From: Providencia heimbachae ATCC 35613
GTDB lineage: Bacteria > Pseudomonadota > Gammaproteobacteria > Enterobacterales > Enterobacteriaceae
Length of the DNA stretch: 64,000 nt
Direction: 5' to 3'
NCBI RefSeq assembly: GCF_001655055.1
Contig: NZ_LXEW01000022.1
Span: 1-64,000, forward strand
This document shows positions 48,789 through 58,741 of this stretch, piece by piece (the first letter of the stretch is position 1; every line of letters starts with the position of its first letter). The translations under genes were made by a program, and so were the position numbers. The notes under the pieces are model-generated. The model was not told where the DNA came from. It worked only from the letters and a program-made list of their open reading frames with translations, and searched no databases.

Positions 48789-49811
48789 CTATTTATAGCC
48801 ATTAGGGTTTTGCGATTGCCAACGCCAACTATCGTTCACCATATCTTGCACGGAGTACTGAGCTTGCCAGCCTAAATCAGTAAAGGCTTTATTAGGGCTA
48901 GACCAGCACTCAGCAATATCACCGGGGCGGCGAGCAACTATTTTGTATTGGATCTGTTTGCTTGATGCCTTTTCGAAAGCAGCGATCATTTCTAATACAC
49001 TAGTGCCTTTACCGGTGCCTAAATTATAAATATGGAGCCCTGCTTTTTGACTAACACCATTCAAGGCAGCAATGTGCCCACTCGCTAAATCCATAACATG
49101 GATATAATCACGAACACCAGTACCATCTGGTGTTGGGTAGTCAGCGCCAAATACCATCACTTCTTTATGACGACCAACAGCAACTTGAGCAATATAAGGG
49201 GTCAAATTATTTGGAATACCCTGAGGGTCTTCCCCCATTAAACCTGAAGTATGGGCTCCGACAGGGTTAAAATAACGTAATAAAGTCAGTGACCATTCAT
49301 CATGCGCAATATGTAAGTCGGTAAGAATGCGTTCAACCATATATTTGCTAGTACCATATGGGTTGGTTGTACCACCTACTTTCGATTCTTCAGTTAACGG
49401 TACCTCTTCAGGTTCACCATACACCGTCGCGGAAGAACTAAAAATGAGGCTTTTTACACCCGCTTTTTGCATTGATGTGATTAAAACCAAAGTTCCATTA
49501 ACATTATTGTCATAGTACTCAATCGGTTTTTGAACTGACTCACCCACTGCTTTTAGCCCTGCAAAGTGAATCACCGATGCAATTTTATGTTCGGCAAAAA
49601 TGGTATCTAAAATTTTGCTATCACGTACATCACCAACGTAGAAAATAGGTTTAGTGCCAGTAATGGTTTCAATGCGATTTAGTACTTCAGGATTAGCATT
49701 GCAGAGATTATCTAAAATAATTGGCTGCATGCCTTGTTCAATCATCTGCACACAAGTATGGCTACCGATATAACCAAGGCCTCCTGTGACTAATACTTTT
49801 GCGTTTTTCAT
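48789..49811 (-). CDS. galE: GalE, UDP-glucose 4-epimerase
   Basis: A 340-residue SDR enzyme with NAD-binding GGLGYIGSHT and catalytic YGTSK (YxxxK), plus the GalE signatures NPYGTSKYMVE and RYFNPVGAH. It interconverts UDP-Glc and UDP-Gal (possibly also the N-acetyl forms) to supply galactose-type precursors for the polysaccharide. It follows wzc after 9 bases and is not beside galTKM, which fits a role in the surface polysaccharide. Confidence 0.94.
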   Translation of the reverse strand: MKNAKVLVTGGLGYIGSHTCVQMIEQGMQPIILDNLCNANPEVLNRIETITGTKPIFYVGDVRDSKILDTIFAEHKIASVIHFAGLKAVGESVQKPIEYYDNNVNGTLVLITSMQKAGVKSLIFSSSATVYGEPEEVPLTEESKVGGTTNPYGTSKYMVERILTDLHIAHDEWSLTLLRYFNPVGAHTSGLMGEDPQGIPNNLTPYIAQVAVGRHKEVMVFGADYPTPDGTGVRDYIHVMDLASGHIAALNGVSQKAGLHIYNLGTGKGTSVLEMIAAFEKASSKQIQYKIVARRPGDIAECWSSPNKAFTDLGWQAQYSVQDMVNDSWRWQSQNPNGYK

Positions 49812-49820
49812 TGTACTTTC

Positions 49821-51899
49821 CTAGTACTCATAAACATAATTATAATCGTCTGACTTGGCATCGATACCATTTAAGATCACACCCGTAATTTCGATATCGT
49901 TTTGCTTAAAGCGTTTGAGCGATAGCTCAATATCTTTCACCGTGTTCACACCATAATAGGCGATAAGCAATGAGGTCCCAACGTACTTACCAATAATAGC
50001 TGAGTCGGTGATTGCCAGTATTGGCGCAGTATCAATCACGACGATATCGTATTGACCTTTCACCGTATCAAGTAAACGTTTAAAGCGCTCGCTCATCAGC
50101 AATTCAGAAGAGTGAGTGACATTCTTACCGCGACAAATCACGTCGAGGTTTTCAATCACATTGCTATGAATATTTGGCTGGCTAGTATCTGATTGCGAGA
50201 GATAATCGGATAGACCTAATTTATTGCTTAATCCAAAGGCTTTATGGATACGGCCTTTACGCAAGTCAGTATCGATTAACAATACTGACTTGCCTGCATT
50301 TGCTAGCACCACCGCCATATTGGAGGTAACAAAGCTTTTACCTACACCCGGTGAAGCACTGGTGACCATAACCAGATTATTACCTTGGTTCATGACCGAG
50401 AAATAAACACTAGTACGTAAAGAACGAATGGCTTCAACCGCCGTATCGGCAGGGTTTTCTAATGCGAGTGGGTGCTTGTTACCTTCTGCAATTAATTTCT
50501 TCTCATAGCTAGAGAAAGGAATAGTGGCATAGACGTTGATACCCAGTGCATCAATATCCTCAGTGCCTTTAATTTTATTATTAAAGAACTCACGAGCAAT
50601 CACATATGCACAACCCACAATAAAGCCCAGTATTGCAGCTAATACTAAGATTAATGCTTTCTTAGGTGCTACGGCATTCGGTTGAGATTCGGCAGAGTCA
50701 ATAATACGCACATCAGCGGTGATCCCTGAGTTTAATACACTCAGTTCCTGCTGTTTTGCCACTAATTGATTGTAGATAGCTTGCTCAGACTCTACATCAC
50801 GGGTTAAACGAACAATTTGTTGTTGAGTATTTGGCAGTTTTTGAATCGCTTTACTGATTTTCTCTTTCTCACGTAACAGCTGCTGGCGCTTATCAAGCAG
50901 TGATTGGTAAGCTGGGTGGTTGCGTGTATATAATTGCTGAATTTCAACTTCTTTAAAGGTGAGTTCATTTAACTTTTCTTCGACTTGCAAAGCACTATCA
51001 AGGGCGGATTTGGCTTCTAATGATAAGTCGATAGATTCATTCTTTTTACGGAAGGTGTTTAGCTGGTTTTCATAGTTATCCAGCTTGGTTTTAATCTTAG
51101 GCAGATATTCATCTAAGAATAATAAGGTGTTATTTGTGACTTCTTTTTTACGCTCGGTATTTTGGTCGACGTAATTTTGAATAATGCTGTTTAAGATTTG
51201 CACGTTTTCGGTTTTATCGGCACCTTTAATGGCCATATTGATAATACCGGTTCCTTTACCCACTTCTGCAATAGTTAAAGTGTTACGTAGGTTTTCAATG
51301 GTTGAATAACGCGCATTTTTAACTAAGGTAAATTCTTGACCAACCTCTGCAACTAAGGATGAAACCAATAAACTAATATCGTCTTGTTTTAAGAGAATAC
51401 CAACGGTGCCTTCAAGAACTTGACCTTCAATATTGAGAGAATATTTGTTATCGCCCAAATAGGTCAACGTCGCAGGCTTTCCAATAAAGTATTCAGGAAC
51501 TAAATAGAGAGCCACGACAGCATCGGTTTGATCGCCCCACAGCTTATCAAAAAAGCCTGCTGGTGCGATTTGAGTATCTAAATTCAGGTTAGTCACGGTT
51601 TTGCCCAGCACCATTCGTGACTTAATGACTTCAATTTCGGAATCGACTTGGCCATTGCTATTAGACAAAGGCATCATTTCACTCATTTGGTCAACAAGAG
51701 AAACTTGGCTGGCTTTGTCATATTGCAGTGTCGCATTAGCTTGATAGATAGGGGTAGCTAAAAAACTGTAAGCTGCTGCAAGCAAAATAAAAAACAGAGT
51801 AAAAAAGCCGATTTTAAGATAACTGGACTTTAATACTTTAAAAAGCGCCAGCAGATCGATCTCGTCCGAGGCAGGGGAGCTATTTTTTGTCGTGTTCAT
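49821..51899 (-). CDS. wzc: Wzc, polysaccharide co-polymerase and tyrosine autokinase
   Basis: A 692-residue PCP-2a protein. It has an N-terminal Wzz domain with transmembrane helices near residues 32-52 and 425-445, a periplasmic coiled coil, and a C-terminal BY-kinase domain with Walker A SASPGVGKSFVTSN (about 515-525) and Walker A' LLIDTDLRKG. The tail DDYNYVYEY is the autophosphorylated tyrosine cluster. It controls chain length and export with Wza, and Wzb removes its phosphates. Confidence 0.95.
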   Translation of the reverse strand: MNTTKNSSPASDEIDLLALFKVLKSSYLKIGFFTLFFILLAAAYSFLATPIYQANATLQYDKASQVSLVDQMSEMMPLSNSNGQVDSEIEVIKSRMVLGKTVTNLNLDTQIAPAGFFDKLWGDQTDAVVALYLVPEYFIGKPATLTYLGDNKYSLNIEGQVLEGTVGILLKQDDISLLVSSLVAEVGQEFTLVKNARYSTIENLRNTLTIAEVGKGTGIINMAIKGADKTENVQILNSIIQNYVDQNTERKKEVTNNTLLFLDEYLPKIKTKLDNYENQLNTFRKKNESIDLSLEAKSALDSALQVEEKLNELTFKEVEIQQLYTRNHPAYQSLLDKRQQLLREKEKISKAIQKLPNTQQQIVRLTRDVESEQAIYNQLVAKQQELSVLNSGITADVRIIDSAESQPNAVAPKKALILVLAAILGFIVGCAYVIAREFFNNKIKGTEDIDALGINVYATIPFSSYEKKLIAEGNKHPLALENPADTAVEAIRSLRTSVYFSVMNQGNNLVMVTSASPGVGKSFVTSNMAVVLANAGKSVLLIDTDLRKGRIHKAFGLSNKLGLSDYLSQSDTSQPNIHSNVIENLDVICRGKNVTHSSELLMSERFKRLLDTVKGQYDIVVIDTAPILAITDSAIIGKYVGTSLLIAYYGVNTVKDIELSLKRFKQNDIEITGVILNGIDAKSDDYNYVYEY

Positions 51900-51933
51900 A
51901 ATCAGTTAAATGCTAAGCCTTCCAAAATTAAAA

Positions 51934-52362
51934 TTAAATTTTCCCTTGCCACTGTATAACGGCTTTTTCCATCAGTTGATAAATATGTTCAAACATTTCA
52001 TCACTGCGTTTATGTGGATCTGGGATCTCGGTTTTATTAAGCCACTGGCCGAATAACATGACTTTGCCACGAGTTTCGGGAAACTGTTGATGGATCCTAT
52101 CAATATGATCGTTTTCCATCACTAGGATTAAGTCTGCTTCTTTACATAATTCGCTGGTTAAACGTCGTGATTGATGATTGTCTAAACAGAGATCATGTTG
52201 CTGTGCGATACGGATGGCACTGTCATAAGCGGGGCGATTGTCTTTGGCAATAATGCCAGCAGAGTGTATTTTTTTATTGGGGAAATGGGCCTGTAATAAA
52301 CGCTCCCCTGTGGGGGAGCGACAAATATTACCCATACAAACAACTAGGATATTGTTAAACAT
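51934..52362 (-). CDS. wzb: Wzb, low-molecular-weight protein tyrosine phosphatase
   Basis: A 142-residue LMW-PTP with the P-loop CMGNICR (Cys9, Arg15) and the general acid in DPHKRSDEMF. It dephosphorylates Wzc, which lets the Wzc cycle and export proceed. It lies between wza (5 bases) and wzc (34 bases). Confidence 0.95.
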   Translation of the reverse strand: MFNNILVVCMGNICRSPTGERLLQAHFPNKKIHSAGIIAKDNRPAYDSAIRIAQQHDLCLDNHQSRRLTSELCKEADLILVMENDHIDRIHQQFPETRGKVMLFGQWLNKTEIPDPHKRSDEMFEHIYQLMEKAVIQWQGKI

Positions 52363-52367
52363 GACGA

Positions 52368-53513
52368 TTACCAGTCGTGTACGCGTTTTACGCCTTCGGT
52401 TAATTGGTTATAAGAGGCAATAGTTGGTAGTAATTGAGTAATTAGGCGATTCCAACGTACCACAGGCGCTGCTGTAACATAGACTAGGTCATAAGGCTGT
52501 AGTCTAAACTCTGTTCCCATTACCATAGCGGTGGCATCAGATAAATCTAACTGATATACCGCTGCCATTTTTTTTGGTAGCAACGCATCAAGTTCTTTAT
52601 CACCAGAGGTTTGGTTTTTAATTGGACGGATAACAAACACACCGGTTGCATTAGCGGTTGTTTGATCGGTACCCCCGGCTTTACTGAGTGCTTCAGTGAT
52701 ACTCATGCCTGCACGGTCAATAGTTAGGGTATTGGGCTGGCCGACTTCACCCATCACGAATACTTTTTGACCGTCGTTGCGTGGTACATAAAGCGTATCA
52801 CCTGGGATCATCAGGTAGTTTTGGGTCATATCGCCATACTGTACCAATGATTGCAATGAGAGTTTAATTTCTTTGCCATTACGGGTCAGCACGACGTTAT
52901 CCCAATCGGCTTTTTCGGTGAGGCCACCCGCGTTATTAAAGGCTTCCAGAACGGTAAGAGGGATATTGGTAATTGGCAATGTACCTGGTTTAGCGACTTC
53001 GCCAGAAACATACATTTTTTGTGAGCGGAATGCCGCAATACTGACATCCACTTGTGGGGATTCAATATAGGTAGCCAGTTTACTGCTAACTAAATTACGG
53101 ATCTCAGACAGTGTTTTACCAACAACTTTCACGTTACCGATATAAGGGTAGTAAATGGTGCCATTGGAATGAACCCAGTTACCTGAATCGGCAGCGTTAC
53201 GATAAGAACCCGCTGGAATAGTTAATTCAGGGTGCTCCCACACAGTGATGGTCAATACGTCACCCACACCCACACGGTATTCATAGGTTGAAAGTTGCTT
53301 TTCAAGGGTAGGGTTTGGTTTGGCGATCACTGGAGCCACGTACATCTCATCTAACAGTTTTGGTGAAATCGGATAGATATCCACAAATTTAGAGATATCA
53401 CGATCGCCAGTGTCGACGACATTTTTGCCTGATGTAGACATATAGACACCAGGGGTAACGGTACAGCCGGTTAATGCTGTAAGCATTAGTACAGCAATAG
53501 AAAGGCGTTTCAT
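52368..53513 (-). CDS. wza: Wza, outer-membrane polysaccharide export lipoprotein
   Basis: A 381-residue protein with a lipoprotein signal ([17 protein letters not shown]; Cys17), the polysaccharide-export domain ([18 protein letters not shown]), repeated SLBB domains, and a C-terminal amphipathic helix ([15 protein letters not shown]). Wza forms the octameric outer-membrane channel. The start at 53513 removes eight residues of the open frame and puts the basic signal start in place. Confidence 0.95.
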   Translation of the reverse strand: MKRLSIAVLMLTALTGCTVTPGVYMSTSGKNVVDTGDRDISKFVDIYPISPKLLDEMYVAPVIAKPNPTLEKQLSTYEYRVGVGDVLTITVWEHPELTIPAGSYRNAADSGNWVHSNGTIYYPYIGNVKVVGKTLSEIRNLVSSKLATYIESPQVDVSIAAFRSQKMYVSGEVAKPGTLPITNIPLTVLEAFNNAGGLTEKADWDNVVLTRNGKEIKLSLQSLVQYGDMTQNYLMIPGDTLYVPRNDGQKVFVMGEVGQPNTLTIDRAGMSITEALSKAGGTDQTTANATGVFVIRPIKNQTSGDKELDALLPKKMAAVYQLDLSDATAMVMGTEFRLQPYDLVYVTAAPVVRWNRLITQLLPTIASYNQLTEGVKRVHDW

Positions 53514-53564
53514 ATACACTCGCGATCCCTTTAGCAAAATGATGATAAAAGAAAATATTTTAAT

Positions 53565-54512
53565 TTATTTGAATTCATATTGAACAGTATTAGCAATACC
53601 TTTTTCAAGAGTCACTGGTGCCTTGAAAGAGGTATCTGCAATATAATTTGATTTAAACTGCGTTCTAGCACAAAATTTTTTCACCCTGATGCTGCTTACC
53701 GGAAATTCTTTACCAGTAATTTTAGATAAAATATCAAAACAATATCCACCCATGATCCCAATAGGATAAGGAATACGAATATTTGATTTAGGTTTATCTA
53801 ATGCGTTACAGATAACGGTAGTGAGCTCATTCATGGTGAAGTCAGGTTTATCAATATAATTGAAAACATGTTTACCTTCAGTGAAGGTGGTTGCAAAATG
53901 GATAAATGCAGCAACATTTTCAACATACGCCATCGATTTTTGGTTGTCACCACTACCAATCATCAAAAAACGACCTGAGGCAATTTGGCGGAATAGGTTA
54001 TAGACATTACCTCGGTTATTTTCGCCAAAAACCACCGTTGGTCGTATCGTAACAAGGGTGTGATTCGCTGATTTAGCCTGCCAAGCATCATACACATATT
54101 CGGCTTCTAACTTTGATTTACCATAATCATTAAACGGATGATACTCACCATCTTCACCAGTTTCTTTTTCGACAAAGCCATAAACAGCTACGGAAGAGGT
54201 AAATACTATATGTTTAATACCAAGTTGTTCAGCGACATCACAAACATTTTTAGCTCCATCAACGTTTACTTCATAATAAAGGCTAATAGGGTGAACATTA
54301 TCTTTATGTTGAGCAGATAAATTGATAATGACGTCAGTTCCTTTTAGTGGTTCGATAAGCGTTTCTGGTTTAGTGACATCACCAAATTCCCATTTTTCAG
54401 GATGAGCTTCGCTTTTTTGGATATCAACAATTTTAAAGTCGATATTTTTAGATTTTAATTGATTGGAGAGACGGGTTCCAATAAAACCGGATCCACCGAT
54501 GATAGTTAACAT
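53565..54512 (-). CDS. NAD-dependent epimerase/dehydratase, nucleotide-sugar enzyme
   Basis: A 315-residue extended SDR with GGSGFIG (residues 5-11) and catalytic YGKSK. It resembles the UDP-GlcNAc 4-epimerase or dTDP/GDP-sugar reductase group found in O-antigen and capsule loci, but the substrate cannot be read from sequence. It lies between wza and the glycosyltransferases, on the same strand. Confidence 0.8.
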   Translation of the reverse strand: MLTIIGGSGFIGTRLSNQLKSKNIDFKIVDIQKSEAHPEKWEFGDVTKPETLIEPLKGTDVIINLSAQHKDNVHPISLYYEVNVDGAKNVCDVAEQLGIKHIVFTSSVAVYGFVEKETGEDGEYHPFNDYGKSKLEAEYVYDAWQAKSANHTLVTIRPTVVFGENNRGNVYNLFRQIASGRFLMIGSGDNQKSMAYVENVAAFIHFATTFTEGKHVFNYIDKPDFTMNELTTVICNALDKPKSNIRIPYPIGIMGGYCFDILSKITGKEFPVSSIRVKKFCARTQFKSNYIADTSFKAPVTLEKGIANTVQYEFK

Positions 54513-54521
54513 AATAAACCT

Positions 54522-55340
54522 TTATTTTCTTAGTTTTTTATAAATTTTTGAAAGTATTGAAGTTGGTAATAATCTAGGGATACTACGTAGCGTAAAATTT
54601 AAGTATGAATTAAGTGGAGTATCAATTTTTTTCTCAATTTTCAATTTAGCTAGTTGAAATTCACTTTTTATATAAGTTATACCTTTGCGTCGTTTAACCA
54701 TAGAATCGCCACATCTTACTTTAACTAAGGAATCTTGTAAGTTAGCTACTTTGTAACCAGCGGCAATAACCCTAATCCACAAATTATAATCTTCCATATA
54801 TAAATGATGTTGGTAACCACCAACTAGTTCGATAATATCTTTACGAAAAGCTACTGTCATATGGTTGAATGGATTTCTTTGGTTTACATATTTAAGAATA
54901 TCATTATGTGAACAGGGAACGTTTCTATAGCCTAATGATCTTGACATTGTGGAGTCAAACTCTTCTATACAAGATCCAAGTAAAACTATGTTAGGATTAA
55001 AATGTATATATAATAACTGTTTTTCAAATCTATCTGGCATGCAATAGTCATCAGTGTCCATTCGAAAAACCCAATTATACGAGCAATATTTTAAACCTTC
55101 ATTTAAAGCTTTACCTAACCCTACATTCTCTTTTAGCTCGATTACTTTCATTATTTTTGGATATTGTTTGCTCCAGTGATATATCAAATCATCTAATTCA
55201 CTAGATAATCTACCATCTTTTATTAAAATTACTTCATTTGGTAGCACTGTCTGGTATATTAATATGCTATTGAAAGCATCATTTAAATACTCAGCAGATT
55301 CATTTTTATAGACTGAAAGCAAAACAGTAAATTTAATCAT
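54522..55340 (-). CDS. Glycosyltransferase family 2
   Basis: A 272-residue GT-A fold enzyme: start FTVLLSVYKNESAEYLNDAF, nucleotide-binding LIKDG, metal-binding FRMDTDDYCMPDRFEKQL (DTDD) and the WIRVIAAGYKV region near the end. It adds one sugar of the repeat unit. The ATG at 55340 was chosen over GTG 55349 (ribosome box GTGGAAA). AT-rich coding, unlike the housekeeping genes. Confidence 0.87.
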   Translation of the reverse strand: MIKFTVLLSVYKNESAEYLNDAFNSILIYQTVLPNEVILIKDGRLSSELDDLIYHWSKQYPKIMKVIELKENVGLGKALNEGLKYCSYNWVFRMDTDDYCMPDRFEKQLLYIHFNPNIVLLGSCIEEFDSTMSRSLGYRNVPCSHNDILKYVNQRNPFNHMTVAFRKDIIELVGGYQHHLYMEDYNLWIRVIAAGYKVANLQDSLVKVRCGDSMVKRRKGITYIKSEFQLAKLKIEKKIDTPLNSYLNFTLRSIPRLLPTSILSKIYKKLRK

Positions 55341-55371
55341 TTTTTCCACAGTTAATTTTGTTTTATGAGAG

Positions 55372-56412
55372 CTATTCTGAAACTATATCTATCCATTTTT
55401 TCATTATTTTTTTAGGGCTAAATTCATCTTTATTCTTTAATGCATTTTTGTGCATTTTATAAAGAAGTTCATCATTAAATATGAGTGAACTAAGTTTAGT
55501 TGAAAATGAGGCGTTATCACCATAGGGAATTATATATCCCGTTGACTTATCTTTGATAATCTCCTTTGGCCCTGTTTTGCAATTGTATGCTATTGATGGT
55601 ACACCAAAAAATTGAGACTCAATTAGTACCATTGGTAATCCCTCATAACGAGATGTCATTAAGAACAATTTTGAACAATTATAATAACTAGATATATCAG
55701 AAGTAGCAGGTATTAGCCTAATATTATCATTATCAGATATTATTGATTTTAATTTAGAGTAATCTTCACCATCACCTATAATTAGTAGTTCCCAATCTTT
55801 CGTTTTAGTCGATTTCCAAATGTTTATTAATGATTCAAAATCTTTTTGATAAGTTAATCGACCTACCGCAATAGCAATATTTTTACGAACATTAAAATCC
55901 CTTATTGTAAGGCCTGATTGAAAGTATGGGTTAATATTTCTAATGAAATCATATTTTCCAGTATCATTTCTAAATATGTTCTTATCGTTTTCTGTCAAAA
56001 AAATCACTTTACTTGCAAAGTAATACGCAAGTTTTTTTATTTTTTGTTTGACAAGGCTAAACGATTCGAATGATATATGTTCGGAGAAGATGATTTTTTT
56101 AGGTTTGTGAATTATAGAAGCTAGGGCGACATCAACAGAAAGTCTCCCCATGGAAATTGTAATGAGGCATCCGTCTTGTTGTTTAATGTGTTTCATTATT
56201 TTTATTAATGATAAATACCTTTTTTTTCCCTGAAATGTTTTTAAAGTAACGTTGTTATCTAATTCAAACGTTAATGTATTTTTAGAATAGTTAAGTGAAT
56301 ATAAAAATACGGAGTATCCCATTCTGGAAAATTCATTGCATAATATACATGCGACTCTTTCAGTGCCGCCGGTATGGCTAATATCATCAATTAATATAAA
56401 TATATTTTTCAT
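55372..56412 (-). CDS. Glycosyltransferase family 4
   Basis: A 346-residue GT-B enzyme. The N-terminal GGTERVACILCNEFSRMGYSV binds acceptor, and the C-terminal GRLTYQKDFESLI and SRYEGLPMVLIESQFFG (the E-x7-E motif) bind the nucleotide sugar. Such GT4 enzymes are retaining transferases of O-antigen and capsule repeat units. Very AT-rich. Confidence 0.88.
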   Translation of the reverse strand: MKNIFILIDDISHTGGTERVACILCNEFSRMGYSVFLYSLNYSKNTLTFELDNNVTLKTFQGKKRYLSLIKIMKHIKQQDGCLITISMGRLSVDVALASIIHKPKKIIFSEHISFESFSLVKQKIKKLAYYFASKVIFLTENDKNIFRNDTGKYDFIRNINPYFQSGLTIRDFNVRKNIAIAVGRLTYQKDFESLINIWKSTKTKDWELLIIGDGEDYSKLKSIISDNDNIRLIPATSDISSYYNCSKLFLMTSRYEGLPMVLIESQFFGVPSIAYNCKTGPKEIIKDKSTGYIIPYGDNASFSTKLSSLIFNDELLYKMHKNALKNKDEFSPKKIMKKWIDIVSE

Positions 56413-56590
56413 AACGACTCTATATTTAAAATATTGTTTATTTGTATATATTAATAGGTTAATAATGGTTCTGAGTTAATTTAGATGTCTATTAGATTTA
56501 AAAGATATAACAGTAATTAATATTGTGCTATATGTCCATTTAGTAGGCTTCCTATTAGTCGATTAGCTATTTCGTAACAAGTCATTAAAA
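56413..56590. other. AT-rich gap between glycosyltransferase genes
   Basis: 178 bases without an ORF. It breaks an otherwise tightly packed operon and could hold an internal promoter or a deletion scar; no clear signal was seen. Confidence 0.3.
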
Positions 56591-57553
56591 TTATTTAATA
56601 GAATTTTTTATGTCACTCAATTTTTTTCTTTCTAAATCATATTTAAATCTATCAATTAAATATTTTGTATTATATATTGATGTGGCCAAGCACAATAATA
56701 TATGCACTGATTTTATGATTTTGCTATTACTTTTATAAGCAGAATTTAACTGTTGAGATGAATATTTATGGAGTAAGTTCGTAATGTTCCAATAATTAAT
56801 ATATGACGCCAGTTTTTTTTCAGAAAAAGAATCAATATTATTTTTATTTAGAATTCGCTCTTTAGCTAGTTTAACTACGTATGCATGCGTTTTTCGCTGC
56901 TTTAAACTAAAGGTTGAAGCCGTATTTCCAAGTCTATGCCTAATATACATTAAAGCTTCAGGGTGGTTATCGCATTTAAAACCATTATCTAAAGCTCGTA
57001 GTATGAAATCATAATCTTCTGCATAAGGTATTTCTCTATAATAGTTTAATTTTATATATATATCTTTTTTACATAGCCATATGTGCGTGATAGGTGTTCT
57101 TAAAAGCTTTGTTTTATCAATTAGCTTGGAACCGCATGGAAGATTACTATATGATAATTTGTTATCATTTTCATCTATACCAATCATTTGGCATCCAACT
57201 AAATCTAAATTTTTGGTTACTAATAAATCGTATTGCTTTTGGATTCGTTCAAGATCAGCAATATCATCTCCATCGATCCTTGCAATATAGTTACCTTTAC
57301 TTAATTTTATACCTTTATTTAATGTTTGACATATCTTTAAGTTTTTGGAATTTTGTTGATGAATTATTTTTGGATTATTTTTAGCTAGTTTTTTAATAAT
57401 ATTATAGGTATTATCAGTTGAGCAATCATCAATTATAATTAATTCAATGTTTGGGTATGTTTGTTTCAATATGCTGTCTATAGATTTTTTGATCCAAGGA
57501 GCTACATTATATGTAGGCATAACAACAGAAATTAATGGTAATGTATTATTCAT
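56591..57553 (-). CDS. Glycosyltransferase family 2
   Basis: A 320-residue GT2 protein with ISVVMPTYNVAPWIKKSIDS, the metal site YIARIDGDDIADLERI (DGDD) and PYAEDYDFILRAL with the ED catalytic base motif. It overlaps the wzy stop by 8 bases (translational coupling). Acceptor and donor unknown. Confidence 0.88.
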   Translation of the reverse strand: MNNTLPLISVVMPTYNVAPWIKKSIDSILKQTYPNIELIIIDDCSTDNTYNIIKKLAKNNPKIIHQQNSKNLKICQTLNKGIKLSKGNYIARIDGDDIADLERIQKQYDLLVTKNLDLVGCQMIGIDENDNKLSYSNLPCGSKLIDKTKLLRTPITHIWLCKKDIYIKLNYYREIPYAEDYDFILRALDNGFKCDNHPEALMYIRHRLGNTASTFSLKQRKTHAYVVKLAKERILNKNNIDSFSEKKLASYINYWNITNLLHKYSSQQLNSAYKSNSKIIKSVHILLCLATSIYNTKYLIDRFKYDLERKKLSDIKNSIK

Positions 57554-58673
57554 ATGACGGATTATGTCCTTTTTGTTTTTCTCTTTCTTCTGAGATAATT
57601 ATTGCATTAATAATAAATATAAATGGCGAGTATGCACTGAATAGAGAAATCCCACAAATGAATATAGGAAGCCATAAAATTATAGTATAGCTTTTTGAAA
57701 TATAGAGAGAGTAAGCTGTAAATGATAGGAATACTACGCTTCCAATTATTCCGAACTCTAAAAAAAATGTTACATATATATTATGTGCAAAAATACCCAA
57801 AAATGATTCTGCATTTCCCATCCCTATTCCAAAAAATTTCAAATCAACTGGAAGAGATGAATACAAATCTTCAGCTATACTAAAAATGTAGAACTTGGAG
57901 TTAAAACTACCATCTAAATCTCTGAAATTTATATCAAGATATAGATATTGATAAAGTAAATAACTAAATGTAAAAAATGTTGCCAATAGTGTGAAATATG
58001 ACTTTAATCTAAATCTAACAATACTGTGATATATAATAATAATTATTATACCAGCAACAATTGCCGCTCTAGAAAAGGTTAATAAAAGTAGAACGAAAAG
58101 TAAAAATATTTGTTTTTTAACTTTGACTTCCAATACTTTATTTAAATAAATAGCAAATGCAATTAGTGACGTTATTACTAGCCCCGCGAAGTTCGAGTCA
58201 AAATAAAAATAACTACTTTTCAGTGCATATATAAATCCTCGACTTGATTCGTATAGTAAGGTTCGGGATAATAATTCAATAGATAAAAATATTATAGATA
58301 TATTAATTGATTTTATATATATTGAGTTTCTTTTTTTATACGGAATAGTATGTATGATATTTGGTATAAAAATGGAAATAAGCCATGAGAAATAAAATAG
58401 TAAAGGAGATAATACATTTATATCATTATCATAGGTTAATTTTGATAAAAAAATGCCAATGTACTGACTTATTAAAAATAAGGTTGAAAATAAAAAATAA
58501 ACATATGTGAGATTTTTTATTTTTGGTTTTAAAAATAAATTTAGAGTGCCAATTAATAATAGTACAAAGCCTAATATATAAATTAAGTTAATTGGGAGAG
58601 AATTAAAGCTAATAAATGAGCAAAAAATAACCAGCAGCAAATAATCTTCATTTCTAATTGTTATCTTTTTCAT
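57546..58673 (-). CDS. wzy: Wzy, repeat-unit polymerase (O-antigen polymerase/ligase fold)
   Basis: A 375-residue protein with about ten to eleven transmembrane helices and one large periplasmic loop (about residues 240-290), the Wzy_C-like layout. A segment LLTFSRAAIVAGI matches the conserved R-containing stretch of O-antigen ligase/polymerase proteins. It links lipid-borne repeat units in the periplasm. Sequence is very AT-rich and divergent, as usual for wzy. Identity rests on topology and context. Confidence 0.82.
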   Translation of the reverse strand: MKKITIRNEDYLLLVIFCSFISFNSLPINLIYILGFVLLLIGTLNLFLKPKIKNLTYVYFLFSTLFLISQYIGIFLSKLTYDNDINVLSPLLFYFSWLISIFIPNIIHTIPYKKRNSIYIKSINISIIFLSIELLSRTLLYESSRGFIYALKSSYFYFDSNFAGLVITSLIAFAIYLNKVLEVKVKKQIFLLFVLLLLTFSRAAIVAGIIIIIIYHSIVRFRLKSYFTLLATFFTFSYLLYQYLYLDINFRDLDGSFNSKFYIFSIAEDLYSSLPVDLKFFGIGMGNAESFLGIFAHNIYVTFFLEFGIIGSVVFLSFTAYSLYISKSYTIILWLPIFICGISLFSAYSPFIFIINAIIISEEREKQKGHNPSYE

Positions 58674-58741
58674 ATCATATTGAGTTTATTTAAATATATC
58701 TAAAATCTAGAGAAGGTTAATTGAAAATAAATAATAATAGG

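Noticed and set aside
44646..48800. A right attachment site (copy of the tRNA-Phe 3' end)
   Set aside because: I looked for the GATTCCGAGTCCGGGCACCA end in the island region by eye and did not find it.
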